This document shows, piece by piece, positions 26,182-35,400 of a stretch of 60,743 nucleotides of DNA. The position numbers were made by a program, and so were the translations under genes. The notes under the pieces are model-generated. The model did no database searches. It saw only the letters and a list, made by a program, of their open reading frames with translations, and was not told the origin of the DNA. This DNA is from Belliella aquatica (lineage in GTDB: Bacteria > Bacteroidota > Bacteroidia > Cytophagales > Cyclobacteriaceae), in the NCBI RefSeq assembly GCF_014637795.1, contig NZ_BMFD01000013.1, forward strand, positions 52,489-113,231, read 5' to 3'. How positions within the stretch are numbered: position 1 is the stretch's first letter; each line of letters starts with the position of its first letter.

Positions 26182-29100
26182 TTATTTGTGATTTTTGGGA
26201 ACTGTAAAATAAAAAATACTGCCGCTACCCAACTCGGATTCTACCCAAATTTTTCCACCTAAAAAATCTATTATCTTCTTACAAATTGCGAGACCAATAC
26301 CTGAACCAGAATATGAAGATTTATCATGCAGTCTTTGGAAGATCACAAATATCTTTTCGTGATATTCAGGTGCAATTCCTATCCCATTGTCTTTGATCGA
26401 AAACACCCACTCACTTTGTTTTTCTTGACAAGAAATCTCAATAATAGGTTTGTTATCTGATTTTTGATATTTAATAGCGTTGGATATCAGGTTTTGGACG
26501 AGTTGTCTGAAAGCTGCTCTTTGTGTATTGATCTCAGGAAGATTGGAATGAATGATTACAGCTTTTGAGCTTTGAATTTGTCCTTTTAACAGGCTTTCTA
26601 TTTCTCTTACAACCACCTCAGATTGGAAGGGATATTTTTTCAAATCTCCAACTCGTCCAACTCTTGAGAATTCTAATAGGTCTAAAATTATATCTCGCAT
26701 TCGCTTTGCTCCATCAGAAGCGAAGTGAATGTATTGTTTTCCTTTTTCATCTAGTTTATCATGATATTTCCTTTCGATCAGAGCCAAAAAGCTTGTGATC
26801 ATCCTCAAGGGTTCTTGAAGATCATGTGAGGCAACGTAGGCAAATTGCTCCAACTCAGAATTCGATAGCGCCAAGTTTTTGTTACTGATTCTTAATTCTT
26901 CATTGAGATTTTTTAAGGATTTTTCAAAATCAGCTTTTTCGATGGCTACACCGATATTTGTGGCAATTGTTTGTAAAAAAGATACTTCTTCATTTGTCCA
27001 AGTCCGACCATGGGTACAATCATCTAATCCTATATATCCAAAGAAATTTTCTTTGATAAATATGGGAATCTGAAGCGTTGATTTAATGTCTTGCTCAGCT
27101 AGAATTTGCCTAGTAGCGCCCGAAGTTTGAGAAGTTAGGATAGCAAAATGCGATTTTCTAGAAACTTCTGTTAAAAAGTCAGGATAAAGAGAAAGTTGGA
27201 TGTTTTGGTAGTTTTGATTGTCTATTTGAGGAGAAATCCCATCTTTTGCCCATTCATATACCTGTCTCGAATGAAGTTCAGATGTGGTAGAATCTATAAA
27301 GTTTATCATAAAATATGTTCTATCACTTCCGACAGCTTCACCGATTAGCTTTAGATTTTCCTGTACGACATTTTCCCAATCATTGTAAAGTAAAAGTGCC
27401 TCCACAATATTAGAAATCGTTTCTAGATATTTGGTTTTATTTAAAAGCGCTTCTTCAGATTGCTTTCTTTTGGTCATGTCTTGTAGCGCACCTACCATTC
27501 TGGTTGGTTTACCATTTTTATCACGTAGAATTACCGTATTTTCAAGTACATAAGCATAATCCCCATCAGCTTTTTGAAATCTATATTCACCAGTCCATTT
27601 ATCAATTGTTGGATTCTTTCGTGCTTGCTCTACACTTTCTAGAATAGCTTGCTTGTCTTCTGGATGGACTTTAGTTTCCCAGAGGTCTTCAGAAACATAC
27701 ATTTCGTTCGATTGATAGCCAAAAAGTGATTCATAGCCACTTCCCCAAAACACTGTACCTGCATCGATATCCCAATCCCATATGGCATCTGACACTGCTT
27801 TAGTGGCATATAAAAACCTTTCATTACTTAACTGAAGGGCTTTTTCAGCTTGAATTTTTTCTGTTTCATCAATCACAGTCGATATCATAATCTTTTGATC
27901 ATACACTGGGATATTTTTTGCAGAAATAATTTTCTTGATTCCTGATTTTGTTGTTATTTCTATGCCTTTCCATTCCATTCGGGAAGGGTCACCACTTTTT
28001 ATATCGGCAATGATTTGAGAGCTTATTTGGGCTCTGTAAGTGGGATTTGGATATACTTTTTCAAAAAACGAGGGTACATCTCTAAGTTCTTTTTCTGGCC
28101 AACCATAAATCTCGGAAAACTGCTTATTCATTAATGTTGCCTCTCCTGAATCCATTTTATTTACTGCAATACCGATAGGTAAGTTATCTAAGGCAGTTTC
28201 AATAAATTGTGTCCTAGCTTTAAGCTCCATTTCAGATTTCTTTTGCTCAGTGATATCCTGCATGGCACCTACGAATCTGATGACGTTTCCTTTGGAATCT
28301 CTGACGATTACTGCCCTGTCATTCACTAGACTATATCTTCCATTTGCTTTTTTGAACAAGTATTCTTCTTGCCAGATTTCTGATTTACCCTTTTCATCAT
28401 GCGCCATGCTTTCTAGGATGCGTTGCTGATCATTTACATGAATGAGTTTAATCCAACCTTCTTTGGTATTTTCAAGTTTATTACGGTCGTATCCAAAAAT
28501 ATTTTGTATGCCTTCTCCCCAAAAAATAGTGTTGGTTTTCAAATCTAAATCTCTTACCGCATCAAAAGTTGCTTTTGTTACGAAATGATATCTTTTGACG
28601 AGTTCTTTTAGTGATTCCTTGAGTGATTCTTCCTCAGTGATGTCTTGGACTGTACCTACAAGTTTGATAGGTATATTTTTAGCATCGTATTCTATACTTG
28701 CTTTGATATTAGTCCATTTGATCAGCCCATTTTTTAAAATAATTCTTTGGGTCGAATCCAAGGGAATATCACCCATTATTACATTTTCCTGTTTGACATT
28801 GAGTCGCTCAAGATCTTCAGGATGAATAGTTGAAAAGAAATAGGTTGGGCTGAGATCAATTTCTTTTTTATCTACATCCCAAATTCTATAGACTTCATCA
28901 GACCAAGTCAATTTTTGATTGGGGATATTCAATTCCCAATTCCCAATTTTGGCAAGACGCTGTGCGTAAAGCAATTTAGCTTCACTTTCTTCAATTTGTT
29001 GACGTGTTCGTATTCTTTGAGAAATGTCGCTAGTTGTAATGATGACGCTTTCTAGCGTTTGTTCATAGCCGGGGACTACTGTCCATTTCAATTGAATATC

Positions 29101-29481
29101 CTTGATGACTCCGTCCAAAGTTTTTGTCTTAGAATCAACTTCAAAATGATTGATTCCAGTACAAATTGCAATCAATTGATCTATTAAGGTATCAAATGAC
29201 TCTTCAACAAAAATAGAAGAGAAATTCGCTAACAATTGCTCTTTAGAAGTCGCATGATGCAATTCTAGACAAGCTGTATTTAGATTAAGCAATTGAACTT
29301 TTGAGACACAGGCGCTGAGTTGATCAGGATTTTCATTAAAAAATAGTCTGATGAAATTTTCTTCCTTACCCAAGAGATTCAATTCTGCTAGATAGGTTTT
29401 GACATTTGAAAAATCTTCTTCCCAAATCGGAATAGGAATGATTTCAAAAATAGAATGAAAGCGTGAATTATCCTTTTCCAT
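26182..29481 (-). CDS. Multi-PAS/GAF soluble sensor histidine kinase
   Basis: A 1099-aa protein without membrane helices. A divergent N-terminal PAS-like region (about 5-155, starting FHSIFEIIPIPIW) is followed by PAS (165-283), PAS (295-412), PAS (422-543), PAS (550-672), a GAF domain (about 680-850, with QIPIFIKENFFGYIGLDD) and DHp with QFAYVASHDLQEPLRMI (H886). The ATPase domain is complete (ISNAIKYQ, KDNGIGI, FQRLH, GSGIGLA). It is the first gene of the kinase array, 88 bp upstream of the CheB-CheR fusion. It starts at ATG 29481, facing a 359-bp gap that should hold its promoter. There is no receiver domain. Its third and fifth PAS domains resemble each other and those of the CHASE kinase, indicating domain duplication inside the cluster. 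Confidence 0.93.
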   Translation of the reverse strand: MEKDNSRFHSIFEIIPIPIWEEDFSNVKTYLAELNLLGKEENFIRLFFNENPDQLSACVSKVQLLNLNTACLELHHATSKEQLLANFSSIFVEESFDTLIDQLIAICTGINHFEVDSKTKTLDGVIKDIQLKWTVVPGYEQTLESVIITTSDISQRIRTRQQIEESEAKLLYAQRLAKIGNWELNIPNQKLTWSDEVYRIWDVDKKEIDLSPTYFFSTIHPEDLERLNVKQENVIMGDIPLDSTQRIILKNGLIKWTNIKASIEYDAKNIPIKLVGTVQDITEEESLKESLKELVKRYHFVTKATFDAVRDLDLKTNTIFWGEGIQNIFGYDRNKLENTKEGWIKLIHVNDQQRILESMAHDEKGKSEIWQEEYLFKKANGRYSLVNDRAVIVRDSKGNVIRFVGAMQDITEQKKSEMELKARTQFIETALDNLPIGIAVNKMDSGEATLMNKQFSEIYGWPEKELRDVPSFFEKVYPNPTYRAQISSQIIADIKSGDPSRMEWKGIEITTKSGIKKIISAKNIPVYDQKIMISTVIDETEKIQAEKALQLSNERFLYATKAVSDAIWDWDIDAGTVFWGSGYESLFGYQSNEMYVSEDLWETKVHPEDKQAILESVEQARKNPTIDKWTGEYRFQKADGDYAYVLENTVILRDKNGKPTRMVGALQDMTKRKQSEEALLNKTKYLETISNIVEALLLYNDWENVVQENLKLIGEAVGSDRTYFMINFIDSTTSELHSRQVYEWAKDGISPQIDNQNYQNIQLSLYPDFLTEVSRKSHFAILTSQTSGATRQILAEQDIKSTLQIPIFIKENFFGYIGLDDCTHGRTWTNEEVSFLQTIATNIGVAIEKADFEKSLKNLNEELRISNKNLALSNSELEQFAYVASHDLQEPLRMITSFLALIERKYHDKLDEKGKQYIHFASDGAKRMRDIILDLLEFSRVGRVGDLKKYPFQSEVVVREIESLLKGQIQSSKAVIIHSNLPEINTQRAAFRQLVQNLISNAIKYQKSDNKPIIEISCQEKQSEWVFSIKDNGIGIAPEYHEKIFVIFQRLHDKSSYSGSGIGLAICKKIIDFLGGKIWVESELGSGSIFYFTVPKNHK

Positions 29482-29840
29482 GCTTTGAGCTGTGTTGACG
29501 AATTGTTAAAGAAAAATTGGATTTAATAGGTCATTCATTTTTTAATAACCCACTTAATCTTGGTATTTCTTTCTCAATATGAGAATATATAGCAAATAAA
29601 TAAAGTTTAAATAAAAAAATATTCTGAGGATAAAATTTTTAAAAAAGATGATTATCCACAATGATATCAGTATTCGAAAATTTCACTTATAATTATTCGG
29701 ATAATAGTCCTCTACACGCACTAGACAACAACGTCTCGCCGCAAAAGTGTCAATAGAAAACAGCTGATTGCTATAAACTTCATATACTATTATAAATGGC
29801 TACTGCTAAGAAATCGGATATACAATTAAAGAAACACCTA
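29482..29840. other. 359-bp gap upstream of the kinase array
   Basis: AT-rich, with no plausible gene. It holds the 3' end of the porP/sprF transcript and the promoter region of the 1099-aa kinase. A 15-bp near-palindrome (TTCTCA, 3-bp centre, TGAGAA) lies at 29571-29585, 90 bp upstream of the kinase start, and is a possible operator. No clear terminator hairpin follows the porP/sprF stop. Confidence 0.45.
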
Positions 29841-30794
29841 TTACCAAATTACCAAATTGTCATCTCCTGCTTTTCCATATTTTCTCCAAAGTGAGAATGT
29901 AGCGATAAATTCATGAGTAGGCTGGGGGATTAGATAAGATTTATTTGTTGGGATTTCGTGCGTATATCCTAGTTTGATTTGATTATGAACTACTCCGAAA
30001 GTGAAATTATTGGCGTAGTCAACTCTATGACCTACACCAAGCCATATTTTGTCTAGAAATATTCCTTTGATATTAGCCTCAAAGTGATTTGGTAAATCAT
30101 TTTGCGCACGGTACATGACATGAGAAGCAATACTAACAGTGGAACTGATAGCCTGTCTAAATCCGGACTGAAAGACACTTACTCGAGGTTTTTTGTCAAA
30201 GAACACATCCCCAAATCTGATAGAACCTTGATTGATATTTTGCATTGAATAGCCGATGTAATAATTCTGATGTGTCAACGCCAAACCTAGGTTAAAATCA
30301 ACAATGCCCATGTTTGCGAAGCTATTGAGGTATTGACTTACCGTCGGATCATTCGCTTGCTCTGTGTTCAAGCTGTTCCCATCTAATCGAGAGTTTGCAT
30401 AAGTAATGGCTGCACCTAATCTTAAATTAGCATTTCTTGATACACGTATTCTTGCAGCGTAAGTGGCTTGAATCTCAGTATCTAAAAATGCACCATAAGA
30501 TTCGCTAAGAAAATTCACACCTACCGCATTTTGACCTATCAGGGCAGCATCTTTATCTCCTCTCATTTCAGAAAAATCAAGTTCAGTAGATAAATAATAC
30601 AGCTGTGGAGCTCCGTCAAATCCTGACCATTGATTTCTTACAAATCCTTTGATAGTAGACCCTTCGTAACCTGTCATTCCTGCATTGAAGTAATTCTGGA
30701 AATGATTAAATTGACTCATATAGCGTCTTCCTTGTCCATAAGAAGCCAAAGAGATAAATGTAATGAAGAGCGTAAGTAAAAATATCTTTTTCAT
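29841..30794 (-). CDS. PorP/SprF family type IX secretion membrane protein (second copy)
   Basis: A 317-aa protein counted from ATG 30794. The longer frame begins at a TTG (30821) and would put ten polar residues in front of an otherwise perfect signal peptide (KKIFLLTLFITFISLASYGQ), so I reject it. The mature part begins with YMSQFNHFQNYFNAGMTGYEG and the GFVRNQWSGFDGAP motif typical of the family, then beta-strands to an outer-membrane barrel. It lies 51 bp downstream of the 1397-aa repeat protein with a type B sorting domain, its presumed export and anchoring partner. It is a clear paralogue of the protein at 442-1389. The two cassettes point away from the outer edges and enclose the signalling island. 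Confidence 0.92.
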   Translation of the reverse strand: MKKIFLLTLFITFISLASYGQGRRYMSQFNHFQNYFNAGMTGYEGSTIKGFVRNQWSGFDGAPQLYYLSTELDFSEMRGDKDAALIGQNAVGVNFLSESYGAFLDTEIQATYAARIRVSRNANLRLGAAITYANSRLDGNSLNTEQANDPTVSQYLNSFANMGIVDFNLGLALTHQNYYIGYSMQNINQGSIRFGDVFFDKKPRVSVFQSGFRQAISSTVSIASHVMYRAQNDLPNHFEANIKGIFLDKIWLGVGHRVDYANNFTFGVVHNQIKLGYTHEIPTNKSYLIPQPTHEFIATFSLWRKYGKAGDDNLVIW

Positions 30795-30845
30795 TTTAAT
30801 CTTTATTTTTTCAGTTGCCAAACTGTTGATTTTGAATTTACAAGG

Positions 30846-33800
30846 TTATTTTCTTCTGAGTAAGTTGATTACTCCCTTTCGATTTTGACTCAAATCTTCT
30901 TTTTCTAAGATGTAGAAATAAGCTCCAACAGGTAATTCATCGCCAAAGTATTTCCCATCCCATCTTTCATCAGGATTGTTTGTTCTGAAAATCAATTGTC
31001 CTCCTTTTTCGAAAATAGTCAGTCTGATTCCATTGTAAATCCGAAGGCTATTGATTCCCCAAGTATCGTTGATTCCATCTCCATCTGGAGTGAAAGTGTT
31101 TGGAATATCTAATTCTTCCAAGCTTGGAATTCTTCGGTTTATGACAAACTCTTTAGTAAATGTGTTTCCATCTCGATCAGTCACAAGCACTACAATAGTG
31201 AAAGTTTCTTCTCCAGGTCTCAAATCCGAATTATTCCAGAATAACTGCCCATCAATGATGACAAAAAGATCATTATCCCCAGCATCAGAGACTAATTCAA
31301 TCAAATGGGTGTCATCAATTGGGTCGATAACAGTGAAGTCACCAACATAAATAGGATTATTGATGTCATTATGAAGGAAATTATCATTGCTGAGAAGCAA
31401 ATCTGTTGGAGGGTCTTTTTGTAAGACAATTACTGTAATGGAAACTTCTCTATCTATTTCATCTATGTAACTGTTTGGGAAAGTGATCACACCAATCAAG
31501 ACATAAACACCACTCTGATTACCATCAAACTCAGAAATTAACCAAGTGACAGGAAGAAATACTCTTTCGCCATTTTCCAAAGTCACCCAGATACTTGTTG
31601 GGAGTTCTAAATCAGTAAAACCTGTTCCCCAAGGCACTGTAATTACCTCTTGATTATCGTAGTCTACGACTATTGTCGGTGTAATTTCATTGATTGAACA
31701 ACCAAATTGATCAACTTCTTCACCTTCAGGTGTATCAGGACATAAATCTACGTCATCAGTTACTCCATCATTGTCAGAGTCTTTTTGGAAAAGCGCGCAA
31801 CCATTTTCATCCACTTCAGCTCCTTGAGGCGTGTCAGGACACAAGTCCAAATCATCAGTCACCCCATCATTATCAGAATCTTTCTGCGAAAGTGCACAAC
31901 CATTTTCATCCACTTCAGCACCTTCAGGCGTGTCAGGACATAAATCTAAGTCATCAGTTACTCCATCGTTATCAGAATCTTTTTGAGAAAGTGCACAACC
32001 ATTTTCATCCACTTCAGCACCTTGAGGTGTATCAGGACATAAATCCAAATCATCGGTTACCCCGTCATTGTCAGAATCTTTTTGCGAAAGTGCACAACCG
32101 TTTTCATCCACTTCAGCACCTTGTGGCGTATCAGGACATAAATCTCTATCGTCTGTGATACCATCATTATCAGAATCTTTCTGCGAAAGTGCACAACCAT
32201 TTTCATCTACTTCAGCACCTTGAGGCGTATCAGGACATAAATCTCTATCGTCTGTGACACCGTCATTATCAGAATCTTTCTGCGAAAGTGCACAACCATT
32301 TTCATCAACTTCAGCACCTTGTGGCGTGTCAGGACATAAATCTAAGTCATCAGTTACCCCATCGTTATCAGAATCTTTTTGCGAAAGTGCACAACCATTT
32401 TCATCCACTTCAGCACCTTGAGGCGTATCAGGACATAAATCTCTATCGTCTGTGACACCATCATTGTCGGAGTCTTTTTGCGAAAGCGCACAACCATTTT
32501 CATCCACTTCAGCACCTTGAGGCGTATCAGGACATAAATCTAAGTCATCAGTTACTCCATCGTTATCAGAGTCTTTTTGCGAAAGTGCACAACCATTTTC
32601 ATCCACTTCAGCACCTTGAGGCGTATCAGGACATAAATCTCTATCGTCTGTGACACCGTCATTATCAGAATCTTTTTGCGAAAGTGCACAACCGTTTTCA
32701 TCCACTTCAGCACCTTGAGGTGTATTAGGACATAAATCTAAGTCATCAGTTACGCCATCGTTATCAGAATCTTTTTGAGAAAGTGCGCAACCATTTTCAT
32801 CCACTTCAGCACCTTGAGGCGTATCAGGACACAAGTCCAAGTCATCAGTTACACCGTCATTGTCAGAATCTTTTTGAGAAAGTGCACAACCATTTTCATC
32901 TATTTCAGCACCTTGAGGCGTATCAGGACACAAGTCTAAATAATCTGGTATTCCATCGCCATCTGTATCTATTTGATCAATGGAACAACCATTTTCATCT
33001 ACTTCAGCTCCTTGAGGCGTATCAGGACATAAATCCAAATCATCAGTTACCCCATCATTATCAGAGTCTTTTTGCGAAAGCGCACAACCATTTTCATCTA
33101 CTTCGGCACCTTGTGGCGTATCAGGACATAAATCTCTATCATCTGTGACACCGTCATTGTCCGAATCTTTTTGAGAAAGTGCACAACCGTTTTCGTCTAC
33201 TTCGGCACCTTGAGGAGTATCAGGACATAAATCTCTATCATCTGTGACACCGTCATTATCAGAGTCTTTTTGCGAAAGCGCACAACCATTTTCATCTACT
33301 TCAGCTCCTTGTGGTGTAACAGGACATAAATCTCTATCGTCTGTGACACCGTCATTGTCAGAGTCTTTTTGCGAAAGTGCACAACCGTTTTCGTCTACTT
33401 CAGCACCTTGAGGGGTATCAGGACACAAGTCCAAATCATCGGTTACCCCGTCATTATCAGAATCTTTTTGCGAAAGCGCGCAACCATTTTCATCCACTTC
33501 AGCTCCTTGAGGGGTATCAGGACACAAGTCCAAGTCATCAGTTACACCGTCATTATCAGAATCTTTTTGAGAAAGCGCACAACCATTTTCATCTACTTCA
33601 GCACCTTGAGGCGTATCAGGACACAAGTCTAGATAATCTGGGATTCCATCGCCATCTGTATCTATTTGATCAATGGAACAACCATTTTCGTCTACCTCAG
33701 CTCCCTCAGGAGTATTAGGACATAAATCTAAGTCATCAGTTACGCCATCGTTATCAGAATCTTTTTGAGAAAGTGCACAACCATTTTCGTCTACTTCCTC

Positions 33801-35039
33801 TCCTTGAGGCGTATCAGGACATAAATCTCTATCGTCTGTGACACCGTCATTATCAGAATCTTTTTGAGAAAGCGCACAGCCATTTTCATCAACTTCTTCT
33901 CCTTGAGGTGTATCAGGACATAAATCTCTATCATCTGTGACACCGTCATTGTCAGAGTCTTTTTGCGAAAGCGCACAACCATTTTCATCTACTTCTTCTC
34001 CTTGAGGTGTATCAGGACACAAGTCCAAGTCATCAGTTACACCGTCATTGTCAGAATCTTTTTGCGAAAGCGCACAGCCATTTTCATCTACTTCAGCTCC
34101 TTGTGGTGTATCAGGACACAAGTCCAAATCATCTGTGACACCGTCATTATCAGAATCTTTTTGCGAAAGCGCGCAACCATTTTCATCCACTTCAGCTCCT
34201 TGAGGCGTATCAGGACATAAATCTAAGTCATCAGTTACGCCATCGTTATCAGAGTCTTTTTGAGAAAGTGAACATCCATCACCATCTACCGACTCACCAG
34301 CTGGGGTGTTTGGACAAAGGTCTCTATCATCGGTAACTCCATCATTGTCGCTGTCTTTTTGTGAAAGCGCACAACCATTTTCATCCACAGTTTCACCAAA
34401 AGGAGTATCAGGACATTGATCTAGATCATCTGTCACACCATCTCCATCAGAATCATATTGTGAAAGTGAACACCCAAACATATCTACTTGCTGACCAAAA
34501 GGGGTGTTTGGGCAAAGGTCTATAATGTCAGGTACGCCATCACGATCTGTATCTCTTGTACACTCCTCGTCATTCTCTTTGGAGATATTATCAAAACAAT
34601 CTTGCGGATAAGTTCTCCATTCGTCAATTTCTTGAGGTGTGGGAGTAGGCCTTATGATATATACAAAATATTGATTTACAATTTGACCATCTTTCAGGAG
34701 GTTGATAGGAATAGTAGTGGTGCCAAATAGCAACTGCACTCTCGTCTCATTGAAATTGGCTCTAGGGTTGTTTCCATTGACTTGAATCAACACAGCGCTG
34801 TCGTCAGTATTTGCTCTTAATAAAATGTCAGAGTCCAAAAAGGTAACTTGAATATTGTAATTGTAAGTATTAGGATCAAATACAGGGTTCAATGTGCCTT
34901 TATTTGAACTGATATTTGTGAGCTGATTAATATCTTTTGAAATATTTTTTTCTACTGCAAGACTTGGTGTTGTAGAATTGAAAAATATAATCAATCCAAA
35001 AGCTATTAATTGAATCTGCTTGAAAATATTATGACTCAT
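30846..35039 (-). CDS. Thrombospondin type-3 repeat surface protein with T9SS type B sorting domain
   Basis: A 1397-aa protein. The signal peptide covers residues 1-29. An N-terminal region (30-162) includes a cadherin-like beta-sandwich stretch (FDPNTYNYNIQV). Residues 163-1119 are exactly 29 tandem 33-residue units with the calcium-binding thrombospondin type-3 pattern D-D-DGV-D--DLCPDTP and a Cys pair per unit (CPDTP and NGC). Residues about 1120-1305 carry an SLH/Ig-like region and a cadherin-like domain. The last about 90 residues form the type B C-terminal domain (NTFTPDGDGINDTWGI to KGVINLLRRK). Such proteins are exported by the type IX system and form stiff, calcium-stabilised stalks on the surface. 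Adhesion or motility is the likely role. Its partner PorP/SprF follows 51 bp downstream. The near-identical units suggest that copy number can change by recombination. Confidence 0.93.
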   Translation of the reverse strand: MSHNIFKQIQLIAFGLIIFFNSTTPSLAVEKNISKDINQLTNISSNKGTLNPVFDPNTYNYNIQVTFLDSDILLRANTDDSAVLIQVNGNNPRANFNETRVQLLFGTTTIPINLLKDGQIVNQYFVYIIRPTPTPQEIDEWRTYPQDCFDNISKENDEECTRDTDRDGVPDIIDLCPNTPFGQQVDMFGCSLSQYDSDGDGVTDDLDQCPDTPFGETVDENGCALSQKDSDNDGVTDDRDLCPNTPAGESVDGDGCSLSQKDSDNDGVTDDLDLCPDTPQGAEVDENGCALSQKDSDNDGVTDDLDLCPDTPQGAEVDENGCALSQKDSDNDGVTDDLDLCPDTPQGEEVDENGCALSQKDSDNDGVTDDRDLCPDTPQGEEVDENGCALSQKDSDNDGVTDDRDLCPDTPQGEEVDENGCALSQKDSDNDGVTDDLDLCPNTPEGAEVDENGCSIDQIDTDGDGIPDYLDLCPDTPQGAEVDENGCALSQKDSDNDGVTDDLDLCPDTPQGAEVDENGCALSQKDSDNDGVTDDLDLCPDTPQGAEVDENGCALSQKDSDNDGVTDDRDLCPVTPQGAEVDENGCALSQKDSDNDGVTDDRDLCPDTPQGAEVDENGCALSQKDSDNDGVTDDRDLCPDTPQGAEVDENGCALSQKDSDNDGVTDDLDLCPDTPQGAEVDENGCSIDQIDTDGDGIPDYLDLCPDTPQGAEIDENGCALSQKDSDNDGVTDDLDLCPDTPQGAEVDENGCALSQKDSDNDGVTDDLDLCPNTPQGAEVDENGCALSQKDSDNDGVTDDRDLCPDTPQGAEVDENGCALSQKDSDNDGVTDDLDLCPDTPQGAEVDENGCALSQKDSDNDGVTDDRDLCPDTPQGAEVDENGCALSQKDSDNDGVTDDLDLCPDTPQGAEVDENGCALSQKDSDNDGVTDDRDLCPDTPQGAEVDENGCALSQKDSDNDGITDDRDLCPDTPQGAEVDENGCALSQKDSDNDGVTDDLDLCPDTPQGAEVDENGCALSQKDSDNDGVTDDLDLCPDTPEGAEVDENGCALSQKDSDNDGVTDDLDLCPDTPQGAEVDENGCALFQKDSDNDGVTDDVDLCPDTPEGEEVDQFGCSINEITPTIVVDYDNQEVITVPWGTGFTDLELPTSIWVTLENGERVFLPVTWLISEFDGNQSGVYVLIGVITFPNSYIDEIDREVSITVIVLQKDPPTDLLLSNDNFLHNDINNPIYVGDFTVIDPIDDTHLIELVSDAGDNDLFVIIDGQLFWNNSDLRPGEETFTIVVLVTDRDGNTFTKEFVINRRIPSLEELDIPNTFTPDGDGINDTWGINSLRIYNGIRLTIFEKGGQLIFRTNNPDERWDGKYFGDELPVGAYFYILEKEDLSQNRKGVINLLRRK
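31683..34553 (-). repeat. Coding tandem repeat array, 29 units of 99 bp
   Basis: The array is 2871 bp, exactly 29 x 99 bp, in frame within the surface-protein gene. Most units encode DSDNDGVTDD[LR]DLCPDTP plus QGAEVDENGCALSQK. Units 10 and 17, counted from the protein N-terminus, carry the distinctive DTDGDGIPDY start, and both follow a unit ending in CSIDQI. The order of L/R variants in units 10-16 is almost the same as in units 17-23, pointing to duplication of a 7-unit (693-bp) block. End units (1-3 and 29) are the most diverged, as expected for internal expansion. Confidence 0.95.
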
Positions 35040-35400
35040 ATTTGAATCTTGTTTTGGTGTTACTTGGTTTGTGTACTTTTGATTTAGGGTGACTAAAATT
35101 GTGAAAAATATTCTGAATTATAAAAATTAAATTTTTTTAAAAAGTGGTAAATCAGTATATTATTTCATGATGCCAATATTTTTATTGATGAAATACAATA
35201 TAGTAGATGTACAAATATTTGGTACTTTTTGTTAAAAACTGGTAAAATCACGTTTTTATGATGATGAATTGTGATTAACACTGATTTTGAACTTTTAAAA
35301 AAGTTGCAGAAACACTCTCTTTTTTTCATTCTGAATAATTTGAAATCAACATTATTGACTTTAAATTATTTTTTAGTTAATTGTGGTAGAATTTATAAAT
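35040..35400. other. 361-bp divergent intergenic region between surface-protein and DUF4349 genes
   Basis: Very AT-rich. It must carry promoters for both the repeat protein (-) and the lipoprotein (+). No gene is visible. A stem structure lies at 35161-35195. I did not find a full TTTG/TAnnTTTG promoter with canonical spacing on either strand. Confidence 0.5.
35161..35195. promoter_or_regulatory. Two-part stem-loop upstream of the repeat-protein gene
   Basis: Outer arms TATTTCAT (35161-35168) and ATGAAATA (35188-35195) pair perfectly. Inner arms CAATA (35174-35178) and TATTG (35183-35187) form a second stem with a TTTT loop, leaving a 5-nt bulge on one side. It sits 122-156 bp upstream of the repeat-protein ATG. 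It may be an untranslated-region structure or an operator, or may arise by chance in AT-rich DNA. Confidence 0.3.

Noticed and set aside
30795-30821. TTG start for the second PorP/SprF
   Set aside because: It would place polar residues (ATEKIKIK) in front of the signal peptide, making secretion unlikely.
31694-34220. Several + strand open frames of 85-154 codons within the repeat array
   Set aside because: They are antisense reflections of the 99-bp coding repeat, which lacks stops in other frames. Their histidine-rich translations simply repeat with the same period.
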